Below, in pieces: positions 42,091 to 54,325 of a stretch of 64,000 nt of DNA (positions are counted from its first letter, which is position 1; the number at the start of each line of letters is the position of its first letter). Made by a program: the position numbers and the translations under genes. Source of the DNA: Bugula neritina (lineage: Eukaryota > Bryozoa > Gymnolaemata > Cheilostomatida > Bugulidae). The stretch spans positions 1,534,501 through 1,598,500 of the forward strand of contig OZ037769.1 in NCBI GenBank assembly GCA_964035545.1, written 5' to 3'. A model generated the notes under the pieces. The model was not told the origin of the DNA and searched no databases. It saw only the letters and a list, made by a program, of their open reading frames with translations.

Positions 42091-45000
42091 TCAGTTCAAC
42101 ATTATGGACATCATTGCACAAACATTTTAATCTTTACTATCTACAAAGGTATCTGATGAACTACTTGAAAATACAAAACTATGCTCCAGATACACAATGA
42201 ACTGACCAGCAAAGTTAAAATGAGTTGGAGATGTAGAACATAATATCTTGTTCAAGGCTTTTCCCTGCTGTTGGAACCTTCTTCTTCAGAACACTGAATT
42301 GAACAAACATATGTAGATATATAAAACTTTGCAAACAATAATAATGTGAAATTAGTTGCTAAGTATCACATTGCTAATAAATACAGCATTGTGTAATATT
42401 TTATTTAATTTTTTTTTGAGCCATTTGATCTATAGGCCCGCATAGTATTTACTATATTATAACTAATAAATTGCAGACACATTATGTCAGACCAGTCTCC
42501 ATTTAAATAGAATAGTGTAGGCTATCAAATTTGTAGAAGTAAAAAACCGCATTCTTATTGAGTAAAATACTTACCTTTTTTTTCATGATGCCTCTACTGC
42601 TAAAAAGAGAAGTTTTTATCAATACAGCTCCATCAATCCGTATCCTGATGAAGCTAGTAGTTTAGGAACATTTGTGGCGGGAGTGTAGGCTGAGCTGCAG
42701 TATAGGAAGAACCCCAACATATGTAATCTATTCAGCACATTATATGTATTGTAGAAATTTATTCAAAAAAGAATTTAGAAAATGCTTCATGAAGCATGAA
42801 CAAAATAAAAATTAATGCTGTAATATTATTACACCCATTAGAATTACTAGCAGCTATAGCATTAAAATTATGTATTTTTATAAAAATGTGTCTAATTTAT
42901 GCTACAAAGTTATTACTGCCAAAGGTTACAGAATTTACCAGTCACATTCATGCAGCTGATGGAGAATAACTAACCTTCACATGCAATAAATACAATTAGT
43001 AGCTCTATCTAAAACTAATGCGCTGCTAAATGTTAGGAGTATAAGTTATAGTTATTCTAAGGAATAATTGCAAAAAAAGTTACGTAGAGGAATTTAACTC
43101 TTATTATATTGTAATTATCTTCCAAGATATATTACAACATCACTACTTGGATACATACAATGTCATATTTATATTGGCATCAACATAATTTTCAATAATT
43201 TCCAATCTATTAACTTGAGCATTATGATTGTGATTATTTTATAAATAAGGCGATGATTAGGCACTGTTGGTATTTTGGTTCAATTTATTTATAGCTGTAA
43301 CAGGCAGAGTTGTAAATATAATGGATATATCAAAATTCCAATGGGTATAGTACTCTAACACAACATTGATACTAATAATTGTAGTCACTTACTCTTAGAG
43401 TTAGTGAATGATGATACAGTCATAACAATTTGAATATCAATCAGCATTAGAGATAGACTGACTGCTTTATAATATTATAGTTATTATGTCAAATTGAATT
43501 TATTCACTATAAATAAAAAAATTATGATTATAATTATAAATTAAAATAATTTAAATATTATATAATATATTGATAATTATTGGAATCATAATTATATTTA
43601 TTGTTATGATCATTATGATTATAATTATTTAATGTTATCTTTATGTTTGTATTTAAAATTGTTCCTTAAATCTAAAGTTGTTTAAGTTTTTTTAAATTTA
43701 TTATAATTATATTACTGTATAAGTATTGCTATTAGTATTAGTATAATTAAATTATTATAATTTATATTTTATTATTTACATTTATTTTACTTTTTATTTT
43801 AAGACCAACAGTTCAAATTAATACTTGTGTCGTTTGCTCTATATTATAACTTACAAGTATAACTATTAACATAATAATATTAGATTTGCTGTTAGTATTA
43901 CTATGAATATAAATATTTATGTTAATATAGCTAATGCTATCGGTATAACTTATACTTATAGTTATAACTAATATTACAAGTATTAGTTTCGAAACTGATC
44001 CTGCTCCGTAACATTAACATACTGATACTGTCATATGATTATCATTATGACTAATAATGGTATTAATAAATATAACCATTGGATATTATTAATAATAGTT
44101 CACCAATACTAATAGGCGATAGTCATAGACTTAGAGTGAGAGTCATAGACATAGACTAGTGATACTCATACTGATAAGTGATAGTGATACTGTGATTCAC
44201 TGATTCAATTACAAATTTTAAAACTTGTTTTTACGTAGACAACTACTAACCTATAGTTCATCACAAAACGGTTGAAAATCATCATTTACTGCATATTTAA
44301 GAGTGATTTTCTGGTAGTGTGGTCGACATGATAATTGAAATTAAAATAGGAAAAATAATTATTTTGTGATTTACAGCAAGTTACAAACTAGCGAAATGGA
44401 ATAGTCCATTTGAAAACAGTCAAATTAGTTACCTTTCTTGATGTTGCGTAGCTAACGTTAGTTATTAGTAGCCGCCCGAAGAGTAACATGCATGTGATTT
44501 GAGCTACGAATAACGAGAATCTGTGACAAACCCGCTTCTTAATAACTTTACGCGATATAAACTCACGCTACAATAGGGCTATTTTGCCATCCCCACGTCA
44601 GAATAGGACACGGAGGGCAAGCTCGCGGGCAAGTCTGGGCAAGTCTAAGACACCTAATATGACCACTTTTACTTGCATTTTTGTAGTGTTTTCGTATAAG
44701 AAATTGGATAAAATGCTGATAAAACAGTTGAAAAGCATGCAAACTTTTGCTCAAATGTCATAAATAACCTGGATGCTTACGGCCTTTAAGTTACAATACA
44801 TCTGCTGTTACTAGCCTTACCTGATGCAAAGTTGCGGCAGATCTGATTGCTTATATCCACTCAGGAAATATTTATAGCTTTGTATTAGGCAATAATATAT
44901 TATCTGTATATCAGCAGGTGTAGAGAAACGGGGATGTCAAAATACGCACCAGCGAATGCAGAGAACGCATATTGGTGCATAGTGCAGTGAGAATTACGCG

Positions 45001-46394
45001 TGTGAGCCTTTTCAAGCACGTAGCGATCGTGACAGTGTTCATGTAACTATCAAAAGGCGAATCAAGCTGCGAGTATTGAAGTCATTGACCGCATTTATAG
45101 ACCAGCATTACCTATAAAATTGCAATAGCCTCAATTAAATATGCTATTTGCTCTACCGCAAACCAACAGTGAAATAATATTTCAAAAAAAATTTCAATTT
45201 AAAAATACATGTTATTAAAATTGCTATAAATTTAAAAAATAAAAAAGCTTCAAATGCGTTCAATTTGAACCTTACAAACAAGTCAGCCCTTATGCCGCGC
45301 CTATTAACATTCTAGCTACATTTTATAACCACAGCGAGCGTGTATTTTTCCGTGTATTTTTTAACTACGAATGCCGTCTCCCATGTCTGAACTACTGTAA
45401 GTACTAAATACAATGGGTGCACTTTAAATAAAATTATAATAATGATACTAACAATGATAACATTTAAAATTGTTATATGCATGTTAATATTAACACTTAT
45501 TTTAATACTCACATTAAAAAAGAATGTTGTTCTGGTCTTGTGGTTGTAACTGTGAGTGTTGTAGACATACTCATACTCGTACAGTCATAGTCATAGTAAT
45601 GTCATAGTCAATGTCATAGTGATAGTGATAGTCATACTGATACTCATACTGTCATAGTCACATACTTATACTCATAGTCATACTGATACTGATAAGGATA
45701 CTCATGGTGATAGTGATAGTCATATTGATACTCATAGTGACTATCATACTCTAACTCATACTTCATAGTAATAGTTACTAGTGATGGTCATAGTGACAGT
45801 CATACTCATACTCATAGTAAATTAGTTCAAGTTGTCGACTAAGACTTTGAAGTTGGAGTTAAACTAGAACTTGAACTTGAAGTTAATCACAATGTCTTAA
45901 GTTTAAGTTAATCTCTTGAAGTTGTACTACTAATGCTAATACTAATACTAATAGTAATAGTAATAGTACTAGTAATATTACTAATATCAGATTTCAATTA
46001 TAAAAATGCCATTTATACTTAAACTTATACTTATAGTTATAAAACTAAAAGTAACAATTGCTACTATTACTACTATTACTATTAGTATTACTATTAGTAC
46101 TACTATTACTATAAGTATTGGTATTAATAGTACTTGTAGTATTTAGTGACTTACCAGTTATAAATAAAGAAATATCACCAATAAATCGTAAAAGAGTAAG
46201 TTTTTAAGTGATAGAGTTGGAAGAATATAAAGTTGTTATGTCAATATTTATAACATGCCACAGTGTTATCAAGTAAGAATTAATAATCATTGACTATGAG
46301 TATGTTATATTCAGCATGTAATCTTAAACTTTTTAGTTTGTAACTGTTATTAAATTATGATTATATTCAAATCTTGTTCTGTTAAAGTGTGTAG
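42091..46394. other. Non-coding DNA with AT-rich tract and cryptic satellites
   Basis: Very AT-rich sequence lies at 43490-43800. CATAGT/GATACT hexamer fields lie at 44090-44200 and 45550-45830, and AATACT/AATAGT at 45920-46150. The 44530-45100 stretch is noticeably richer in CG dinucleotides, but no exon or promoter could be assigned. Confidence 0.45.
45550..46150. repeat. CATAGT/GATACT and AATACT/AATAGT satellite field
   Basis: Runs of CATAGTGATAGT, ACTCATACT and then TACTAATACTAATAG repeat with a dominant 6-base period and frequent strand switches, which gives many small inverted repeats. The order and type of motifs resemble 40170-40690. Confidence 0.75.
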
Positions 46395-46490
46395 TGTTGA
46401 GTTCACCCAGTAGTCACTGTGGTGTAATGGTTTAGTGCGCCTGCTTGCAAGCCTAAGGTCTGTGATTCAAATCCTAGTGGGGGCCAAGTT
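46395..46490 (+). repeat. tRNA-derived SINE-like sequence
   Basis: It has an A-box-like TGGTGTAATGGTTTAGTGCG and a B-box GATTCAAATCC at tRNA spacing, followed by GGGGGCC and a T-rich tract. The anticodon loop position reads CTTGCAA, but its stem does not pair, so it is not a functional tRNA. The upstream TGTAGTGTTGAGTT is shared with the copy at 4996-5110 in minus orientation. Confidence 0.5.
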
Positions 46491-47027
46491 TTTTTTTACA
46501 AAGTGTAGCTGTAATTTATGATTCTGGCAGTTGCATAGAGTGTGATAGACATTTAAATTAAATTCAAGAATACTTGAAAAATATCAGATCACGATTGTAG
46601 AAATATCCCACCATACATATCTATGAACCATCAAAGCTGGAAATGCATCTTAGAATACTAATAGCCCCATGTTCACCAAAGTTTTGTAGATGCGTGCTAT
46701 TTTGCTAATACTGCTTGAATTTCAATATAATGACTTCACTGACAAGATAGATTCTCTATACAGAATTGCATTTCTTTTAATTTAAATAAACTAGTTTTTT
46801 GTTCAATCTTCATTTTAAATTAGTTTTTAAAATATTTAAAAATGTTGTTGAATGTTTGATTTTGAAAAGTATATAGAAATTGCACATCATTTTCACAATT
46901 ATTCATTATAATTGTTGTTTAATAAGTTTATTGTTGATAGAATTCTGTTTACAGATGGAATTGTACTAAGATTTGGTGACTTACAAGGATTATTCTATTA
47001 CCAATTAGAATAGATTTACACACAAAG

Positions 47028-49232
47028 ATGGAATTTTCCAGAACAATACACCACTTATTTAAAATAGCTAGAGGAATGCGTTTTTCTGTGAACTGTTTGA
47101 GACATAACAGTCGCACTACTAACGTTAAAAGCCAAAAAGATATATCTTTAAAACCACACTGTAACGTAGGTACAATTGGTCACATAGACCATGGGAAGAC
47201 AACTCTATCAGCTGCAATAACAACAATTTTAGCAAGAATCAACGCCAGTGATAAGTCCAACACAACTCTAGCTATGTCCTATGAAGATATTGATAGAGCC
47301 CCTGATGAAAAAGCAAGAGGTATCACAATCAATGCTTGTCATGTTAACTTTGAGACCTCCCGTCGTACCTACGCTCATACCGACTGTCCCGGCCATATCG
47401 ACTACATTAAAAATATGATCTGTGGTGCCAACCAGATGGATGCAGCCATATTGGTTGTTGCTGCCAGTGATGGTCAGATGCCACAGACACGGGAACATCT
47501 GTTATTAGCTCAACAAATTGGTATAAAGCACATAATTGTGTACGTGAACAAAGTTGATTTAGTAGATGAGGAAACTGTTGAATTAGTGGAGCTTGAAATT
47601 CGTGACCTACTAAATGAGTTTGGATTTGAAGGCGACTCAACTCCATTTGTGTGCGGATCCGCCAAATGTGCTCTTGATGGTGTGAATCCTGAAATTGGTG
47701 AACAGTCGATATTAGAGTTGTGCAAGGTTTTAGACGAGTACGTCCCAGACCCTATACGTGATATTGATGGCACACTATTCCTACCCTTAGAAGCGGCGTT
47801 TTCTATTCCTGGGAGAGGAACAGTTGCTATTGGCACTATTGAAGCAGGTAAGGTTTTACTCTCAGTACCTAAACTACGTTCTGCTTCTTCCTTTGGTTTG
47901 CGTACCAATACGCATAGTTGTAGTACTAAATATTCTATTTATGGTAGACTTTATATTTGTTAGCTGATTAATTTTGTGGCTATTGAATTTTGGCACTCTT
48001 CCAGTCATGTATTATTTATCATCTGCTAGAAATAAACATGTAAGCATTTCCTAGAACTAAGTCAACTGTTCCCACCCATTGCTAGTTGTCCCGTCTGACC
48101 AATATGGTAGTTTGTATACTATATATACTTCTTCTTCTGTAACTTATTACATTTCAACATTTCTCCTACAACAAGCGAGTAGTATAATGTTCTCTCAAGA
48201 TTCCTAGTGATGAATTCATAAAAGCGCTGGGTGCCAGAACACCTTTAATGTATAGATACTAGATAGTATGTGCATGCTGTTGTGTGTTGTGTTCTGTGAG
48301 ATAAGCTGACTTTCACAGGTACAGTGACCAAGGGCCAGCAGGTTGAGTTGGTTGGACATGGGCGGCAAATGAAGGCCACAGTCTCTGATGTCCAGGTATT
48401 CAAACGATCCGTGCCGTCTGCCCGGGCTGGTGAAAATGTAGGAGTATTGCTTAAAGGTGTCAAACCGAATTTTATTGAAAGGTGGGTTTGAATTTGCATT
48501 TTTCGTCCAATAGTATGACTGTTGATTGGTGATGATAAAAAGCTTATATAACTGTGAGTTATTTATTCAACCTGTAGCCGGTTGTACTTTTAACAGATAT
48601 GCTGGTTGCTGGAATTCATGAAGAAGTCAATTTTATTCGGTCAATGACCGACTCATTTTGCAATGTAGCTAAAAATAGGCACATGCATGGTGAATACGCA
48701 AATATACTGGTAAACATGGGGCAGGAAGTTGTATCCATTTTCTTACTTAAGCTGTGAGTAGACATTTCAGCGTAAGAAACATATAGTCTGTACATGTGTT
48801 GTTTATTTTACCTGCAGAGGAATGGTGTTAGCCGAGAAAGGTACAGCTAAGCAATTGGACACATTTCACGCACAGATTTACGTTCTGACTGGACGAGAAG
48901 GAGGTCGTAAGAAGCCAGTCACCAACAAATACATCCAGCAGACGTTCAGTAGCATCTGGACCATCAACGGCTGCGTTCTACTCAACGAGGACACGCCCCT
49001 CGCCATGCCCGGTGACACGTGCTCAGTTAGAATTTGGCTACGCAAGCCGATGGTGATTAAACAGGGTCAGAGGTTTTCTATGCGGGAGAATCAGTTTACG
49101 TCCCTCACCGGAGTGATGACTGCAGAGGCAGAGTCTCACGAGGAACAGCTGAGTGGCTTCAACTACACGCCACTAGCAGTCAGTAGCTTCCTGACAGAAG
49201 CACAAATGTCTAAAGGTAGATCATCCAAGTAG
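47028..49232 (+). CDS. TUFM: Mitochondrial elongation factor Tu (divergent)
   Basis: Three exons (47028-47847, 48319-48481, 48818-49232) give 465 residues; human TUFM has about 455. The GTPase delivers aminoacyl-tRNA to the mitochondrial ribosome. An Arg-rich start ([20 protein letters not shown]) fits a mitochondrial presequence. Visible motifs are G1 GHIDHGKT, switch I RGITIN, G3 DCPGH, G4 NKVD and G5 SAK. Domain II follows ([17 protein letters not shown]) and then domain III (LAMPGD). It departs from typical EF-Tu in places: the end of domain III reads [14 protein letters not shown] instead of the usual glycine-rich REG..TVG.G.VT. After it comes a C-terminal extension of about 30 residues ending SKGRSSK. 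All splice sites are canonical and phases agree. It may be a divergent second mitochondrial EF-Tu. The gene is convergent with NUP37. Confidence 0.9.
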
Positions 49233-49304
49233 ACTAGAGAACTACTAGTATGAGCAAGTAGAGAGCTACTAGTATGGGCAAGTAGAGAGCTACTAATATG
49301 GGCA
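49228..49304 (+). repeat. Three-copy 24-bp repeat starting at the TUFM stop codon
   Basis: Units of AGTAGAGAGCTACTAGTATG plus GGCA begin at about 49228 (slightly longer, holding the TAG stop), 49257 and 49281. The repeat lies in the 3' untranslated region. Confidence 0.75.
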
Positions 49305-49421
49305 GGGATTGGCTATGTGAAGAAGCAAGCATCAATTGCTTGTATTATTGTTTTTAGTAAAGTATTTTGTAACAATTTTTCCAATTTGCTACTTTTATTC
49401 ATACTATTACAACAACCTTTT

Positions 49422-49427
49422 AATAAA
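49422..49427 (+). terminator. Polyadenylation signal of TUFM-like gene
   Basis: AATAAA lies 190 bases after the stop codon, the first canonical hexamer downstream. Confidence 0.55.
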
Positions 49428-49998
49428 GATTAGTGAGCAAGTCTTCTGCGGTTTATATGAAGCTTCCCATAAGCTAACAGAAAACAATTGACAAGTAAGA
49501 TTGCTAGTTTATTACCTAATGGTTGATTTTATCAACATAATTTAGGAAATAATTGACAATAATACAAGTGTACATTGAATTTACATAATTTGTTGAGTTT
49601 AAAAAACATCAACATTAACATCAACCATATAAACTTGATAATACACGAGAAATACCCCATTGAAATATTCATAAGTATACGTATTAAAGTAACACCAATT
49701 ATACATAACTGAAGTGGTGAAGATATTTTTTAACTAGTGGAGTGTTGGTTACATGACACTATGATATTAAAGCTAATTATGTCAGAAACAGGAAACACTA
49801 CAAGTGAGTAGAAATAAACTGCTAGTAAATCAAGGCAGCGACTAATTTAGAGGAGCCGTTTACATGTTAAAATTAGCAACTGGCTGGAAAGTCACTAACA
49901 AAATTCTGGGTTAGCACAAAGCAAACAATTGACTAATTGAGAACATAACATGCTGGGAAATATGGACACTATTGAGGCAATGACCCAGAGCGGTGTGG

Positions 49999-52967
49999 TC
50001 ATCGAGAGAGAGTTAGGATGAGATTATTGTCGCTGCCGCTGACCAAACATGGCGGACTGTCAGCAGAGTTCAGCCAGGAGAACCCACAGCCAAGGAATCT
50101 TGAAACTCTCTACAACAAAGAAGATGTCTTAGTCGGGAAAACATGGTCTGAGTGGTGAAAGCTCAAGCCAAAAGCTTCCCTGACACACCTTCCTGATATC
50201 GTACACTGCATTTATTTTTAAACTAGATCTGCACTCAATCTTCAAGCATAATTAGGCCTCCAATAATTGAAAGTGTTTTCATTCACCAGCTGCAATGCTG
50301 ACGGATCACTCTTGAATATTGTTACATCACTTCCTGGTCCGGAAGATACGGCTGCTAGAGTCGAGTCACCCGGCAACACTTTCAGACGTTTACCACATTT
50401 GTTGGAGTCTAGCAGTGATGACACGCTCACCGTTTTGACCGGAAAACTAAAAGAAAATCAACTTGCCGGAGAAATAGCAAATTCTTGACAAGGTCTGACA
50501 ATTCCAAACAGCATATACTTCAACAATTATGAGGGAACAACTCCAAGACATTATTTGGGAGTCAAGTTTTTGTAATTTTCAAGGAAAGTAACAACTCTTT
50601 TTGAACTAGTTTTATTGCATCACATTGGCTAACACAGTTTATATGTTGCAATACAATGACAACTAAAACACAGATAAAATAATTATATAATGGCAATATA
50701 ATTATATCAACAGCACAACACAATGTATTGCATGTTTCAAGCTGTGTATTATCACCCTGATGTACATAATATTATGAAGATCACAAAAAACGAATTCCCT
50801 CAGTAACTTAAAGCTTTTTCTGAATTTCCCGACTATAGTACAGTCATTCAACATATTCCAGCACCTTCAGAAATCCCACATGCTACTTTTACCAAAGCTA
50901 AAGCTAGAAACAACTGAGTGAGAGACAAACCAAGACGAGGCGATGTCAAACAGCAGCCAATCATCACCACACAGCACATCAATTCTGTTTGAGTCTTCTG
51001 CAGACCAGTCCATGCTCTTCACAACCGCCGACGAGCGCGTCTCAACTGACATGAACGCTGTCAGTGACACCATGTCGTAGAATCTAATGATGCCGGATTT
51101 CTCAGCCACTGCTAACTAAGGAAGTAAGGGATATCTGCATGGTAACAAGGTAACTAAGGAAGTAAGGAACATCTGCATGGTAACAAGGTAACTAAGGGAG
51201 TAAAGGATATCTCCATGGTAATAAATACAATGAGAAGACAACTGCTACGAACGAAGGACTAATTAACACATGTTCGGGAGTGAACAAAGTATTGAGTATG
51301 AAATTTACTGGCGTAGTTTTGCAAAAAGAAATTTAAAAAGAATAAAAATACAATATTTGCAGTTTGACAGGCAAACACTATTCTGAGTTCTTATATCACG
51401 TCTAAGTGTAGGAGTAACATAAGCAAGTTGCTCTGTAGTGAGGAAGCATACTATTGACCTTTGACCTGCCGTATGCATACTACTGACCTTTGACCTGTCA
51501 TGAGGACTGAACTGTACATCAACACCAGCCGATTTTAGTGGGAATTTACAGTGTAGGTCTCCAGTTAGTGTATTCCATACATTGCACTTGTTGTCGTCCC
51601 CCACTGTAGCTAATAACTCCCCAGTTTCATTGTCAAATGATGCTCCATTCACTGCCTTACGATGTTCACCTAAAAGCTGGCAGTTCCAACTCATTACACA
51701 TGACAGTAAAACTCCAAATCATTGTATTACACGTGATAGCATAACTCCAAATTATTGTATTACACATGAAAGCATAACTCCAAATCATTGTATTACACAT
51801 GATAGTATGACTTTAATTCATAATATACAACTCAAAGGCTTTATACTGCACAAGCATCTGTTACAAAGACTGAAAAACCTACAACAATTTCACAAGGAAA
51901 TACTAGTACAATATTATTCATCTCTTCACAAACTAATGAAAACAATAATGGCAAAAACCACATTTACATGTGGTGAATCTATGCTAGTCATTCAAATCTA
52001 ATACAAAAAGAATAAATGTATGTTGAATATTTTCAATAGTTGCGTAAAAATAGTACCAAGAGGGTCACTGTGAAGCAGAGAGAAGTACTAGAGAACTCAC
52101 TTCAAAATCATTGCTCTCTCTCAAATCTGTAACAACAATATTCACTTTACCATCTATAGTACCAGCACAGATCCTGTAACAAACACAAGCATGGAAACAC
52201 AATGAGTTCTCTAGCAACTCAATGAATATCAAATACAACACTAACTAAAATTCACAATTAGACAAAATACTTATACTTTAGTTTTACAAAACATTCGAAT
52301 GTTGGATTTCAAAAGAAAAAGGCTCATGTGTAACTATGGTAACCAGCTCTAGAAACTCACAATAAGATTTATAAACCTGACAATAAACTTAGTAATAATA
52401 TGACTAACTCACACGACTTCATAAGGCAGCGACTCTACGTGTGTCCTTGGGCTCAAGGCCAGACACGTGACCATTGACTCTACCTCAAACTCCTTCACAA
52501 CACGAACATCTGGCAACATCGAATTCTGCTCACACAAAAACACATCACTTGTCAATGTAACTAAAGACTTTAAGTGACTTTAATATCTAAGCTAAAAAGA
52601 TTCAAATGTAGAAATTGTCTTCTAATTTACACAAATTTATTCCTTTCAATACATGGAAATAAAAGAACTGAAGCAAATTTTATGGATTACTGAATTACAA
52701 AATTTTCAGTTACCTAATTAAGTTATTGCAGTAAAATATTTGAGTTGGAGTAAGTTAAAAACTGCAATTCATCAATATTAAAAAGAAACAAACCTCCTTT
52801 GGATGTGTTTGAGCAATGCCAATGTGGTGAGTCGTCTGACCAGCATCTGTGCTCACGTGACTGGCATAACATAACAATGAACTGCAATGTTCATAGGGAG
52901 AACATTGCACACAGGAGACTACACCAGTGCATGGCACCAATTGAGATGTACTCTCACCAGTATTCAT
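49999..52967 (-). CDS. NUP37: Nucleoporin Nup37 (WD40)
   Basis: Seven coding exons on the minus strand join in phase: 52967-52794, 52525-52413, 52173-52101, 51676-51488, 51115-50931, 50446-50287 and 50109-49999. They give 334 residues; human NUP37 has 326. Nup37 is a WD40 propeller of the Nup107-160 (Y) complex of the nuclear pore. Family landmarks are LLGEHRKAVNGASF followed by TVGDDNKCNVWN (GH..WN repeat), SPHDRSKLAVAEKSGIIRFY matching the vertebrate VAEK.G.IRFYD segment, the GDDWLLFDI blade and the C-terminal SGSDNNLILTLSR. The ATG at 52967 is preceded by an acceptor (TTTCAG), so an untranslated first exon lies upstream. Weak but usable donors (GTTTGT, GTCAGT) are fixed by phase and homology. 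It is divergent from ACBD5 and convergent with the TUFM-like gene. Confidence 0.92.
51112..51225. repeat. Three-copy 38-bp repeat abutting a NUP37 splice acceptor
   Basis: Units of TAACTAAGGAAGTAAGG.. begin at 51112, 51150 and 51188. The first unit overlaps the acceptor (CTTAG on the minus strand) used at 51116, so the repeat brings two further acceptor-like copies into the intron. Confidence 0.75.
51710..51808. repeat. Three-copy 33-bp repeat in NUP37 intron
   Basis: Units of AACTCCAAATCATTGTATTA plus CACATGATAGCAT begin at 51710, 51743 and 51776. The 33-base period keeps a frame open on the plus strand, which makes a misleading repetitive ORF. Confidence 0.8.
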
Positions 52968-52974
52968 TTGATGG

Positions 52975-53257
52975 CTGAAATAAAAAAAACTCATTTTCAT
53001 ATTGCCAATTGATCATTAGTAAATAAAAATAAGTGTAAATGATAAAGGCAGCATTAATAATCATTAAATAATAAATACTAATAGCTATCTAATTTATTAT
53101 AATAATAAATATTTCATTTCATTTACAGCAACAAATAACTATTACTATAAGTATATGATCATGATTAAAATGTTTGAAACTCTTATGCTAATCTTACGAC
53201 CACCACTGCCACTACCACTAGTACTACTAGTAGTAGTACTACTACTACTACTACTAC

Positions 53258-53302
<45 letters not shown>

Positions 53303-54325
53303 GAGTAGTAGTAGTACTAGTAGTAGTAGTAGTACTAGTAATAGTAGTGGTGGTGGTAGTAGTGGTTGTAATAGTAGTAGTTGTAATAGCAGTAGTAGTA
53401 GTAGTTGTAATAGTAGTACTTTCATTTGAAAATTAAAAGTCAAAGTCATTGTCAAAGTTTCACAAGTGAAAGTCAAAGTGTCAGACTCAGTGTCAGTGTG
53501 AGTGTGCCCGTCACTCTGTCACTGTGAGTGTCAGTGATGGCAATAAAAACTAAATTTAGTATGTCATTGACTACAATGCTCAATATCTAAAAAAAGAAAA
53601 ATAGATAAAACCAGCAAATCAACTATTTACATGCAAAAACTAAATTTATGAATGAATTGTTCGTAAATGGGCAATCATTTTGATAGATGGGCATCTAAAC
53701 CCAATTTGAATTTCATAGTGATAGAGAAACTCGAGAACTTGGTCCTTGACATTATTTCGGCCTTGACATAACAAGCGCGACTGGTCAACAGCAGAATAGA
53801 TATATACGTTAATAACAGTAATTAATTCCAGATCACAATAGAGTGAATGAAGCAACTAAAACATTTTCTTGAACATTGGCCTTTAGTGCACTTTGATATA
53901 ATTTAAATAAACTTTAAAGTGATGAACATTGAAGAATATCTTGTGATTCTTCAATGATTAGAATGATCGTGGTATAACATTAACTTTAAGTTAACTATAA
54001 GTTAAATTTGTTAACTAATAGTAATATTAATACTAATAGTAATAGTAATAGGTATACTCAGTATGAGTATAGTATTACTATTAGTATTAGTAATACTAAT
54101 AGTAATTAAATATCAAATTCAACCATTATTATTAATATTAATATTATACAATTAGTTCAGTTGTGTATAAACTTAAAGTATAAACTAATTTCTAAAAAGT
54201 AAAACTATAAGTAGTTATAGTATACTTGGTATTAAATTAATAATATCCCTTTCAGTTTCTTTACTTTCTGCAGAACCTGTTCTCACATTTTACGGAAAAT
54301 TAAGTTTTCATGCTTTAAGCTCGCA
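52975..54325. promoter_or_regulatory. Shared upstream region of NUP37 and ACBD5
   Basis: The two genes start head to head about 1.36 kb apart. The interval holds a long AGT/ACT trinucleotide array (53215-53420), AGTGTC-type repeats (53470-53540) and a TAATAG field (54005-54110). No TATA box was recognised for either gene. A NUP37 untranslated exon should lie within it. Confidence 0.4.
53215..53420. repeat. (AGT)n/(ACT)n trinucleotide array with strand switches
   Basis: The array is about 200 bases of AGT triplets, with short ACT blocks at the left and interrupting GTAATAG and GGTGG variants. Poly-Val and poly-Leu frames over it are artefacts. Confidence 0.9.

Noticed and set aside
42640-42680. 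Second hammerhead from CTGATGA at about 42648
   Set aside because: No GAAA with a stem II follows at the right distance, and no stem I partner was found.
46412-46490. Functional tRNA gene
   Set aside because: A and B boxes are present, but the anticodon and acceptor stems do not pair, so a SINE-like pseudo-tRNA is more likely.
47407-47908. Minus-strand frames opposite TUFM
   Set aside because: They are shadows of the strongly coding plus-strand frame.
51582-52001. Plus-strand repetitive 139-codon frame
   Set aside because: The 33-bp repeat has a period divisible by three and keeps a frame open by chance. The region is NUP37 intron and exon on the other strand.
53155-53476. Poly-Val and poly-Leu frames on both strands
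   Set aside because: They are translations of the AGT/ACT trinucleotide array, with no flanking coding context.
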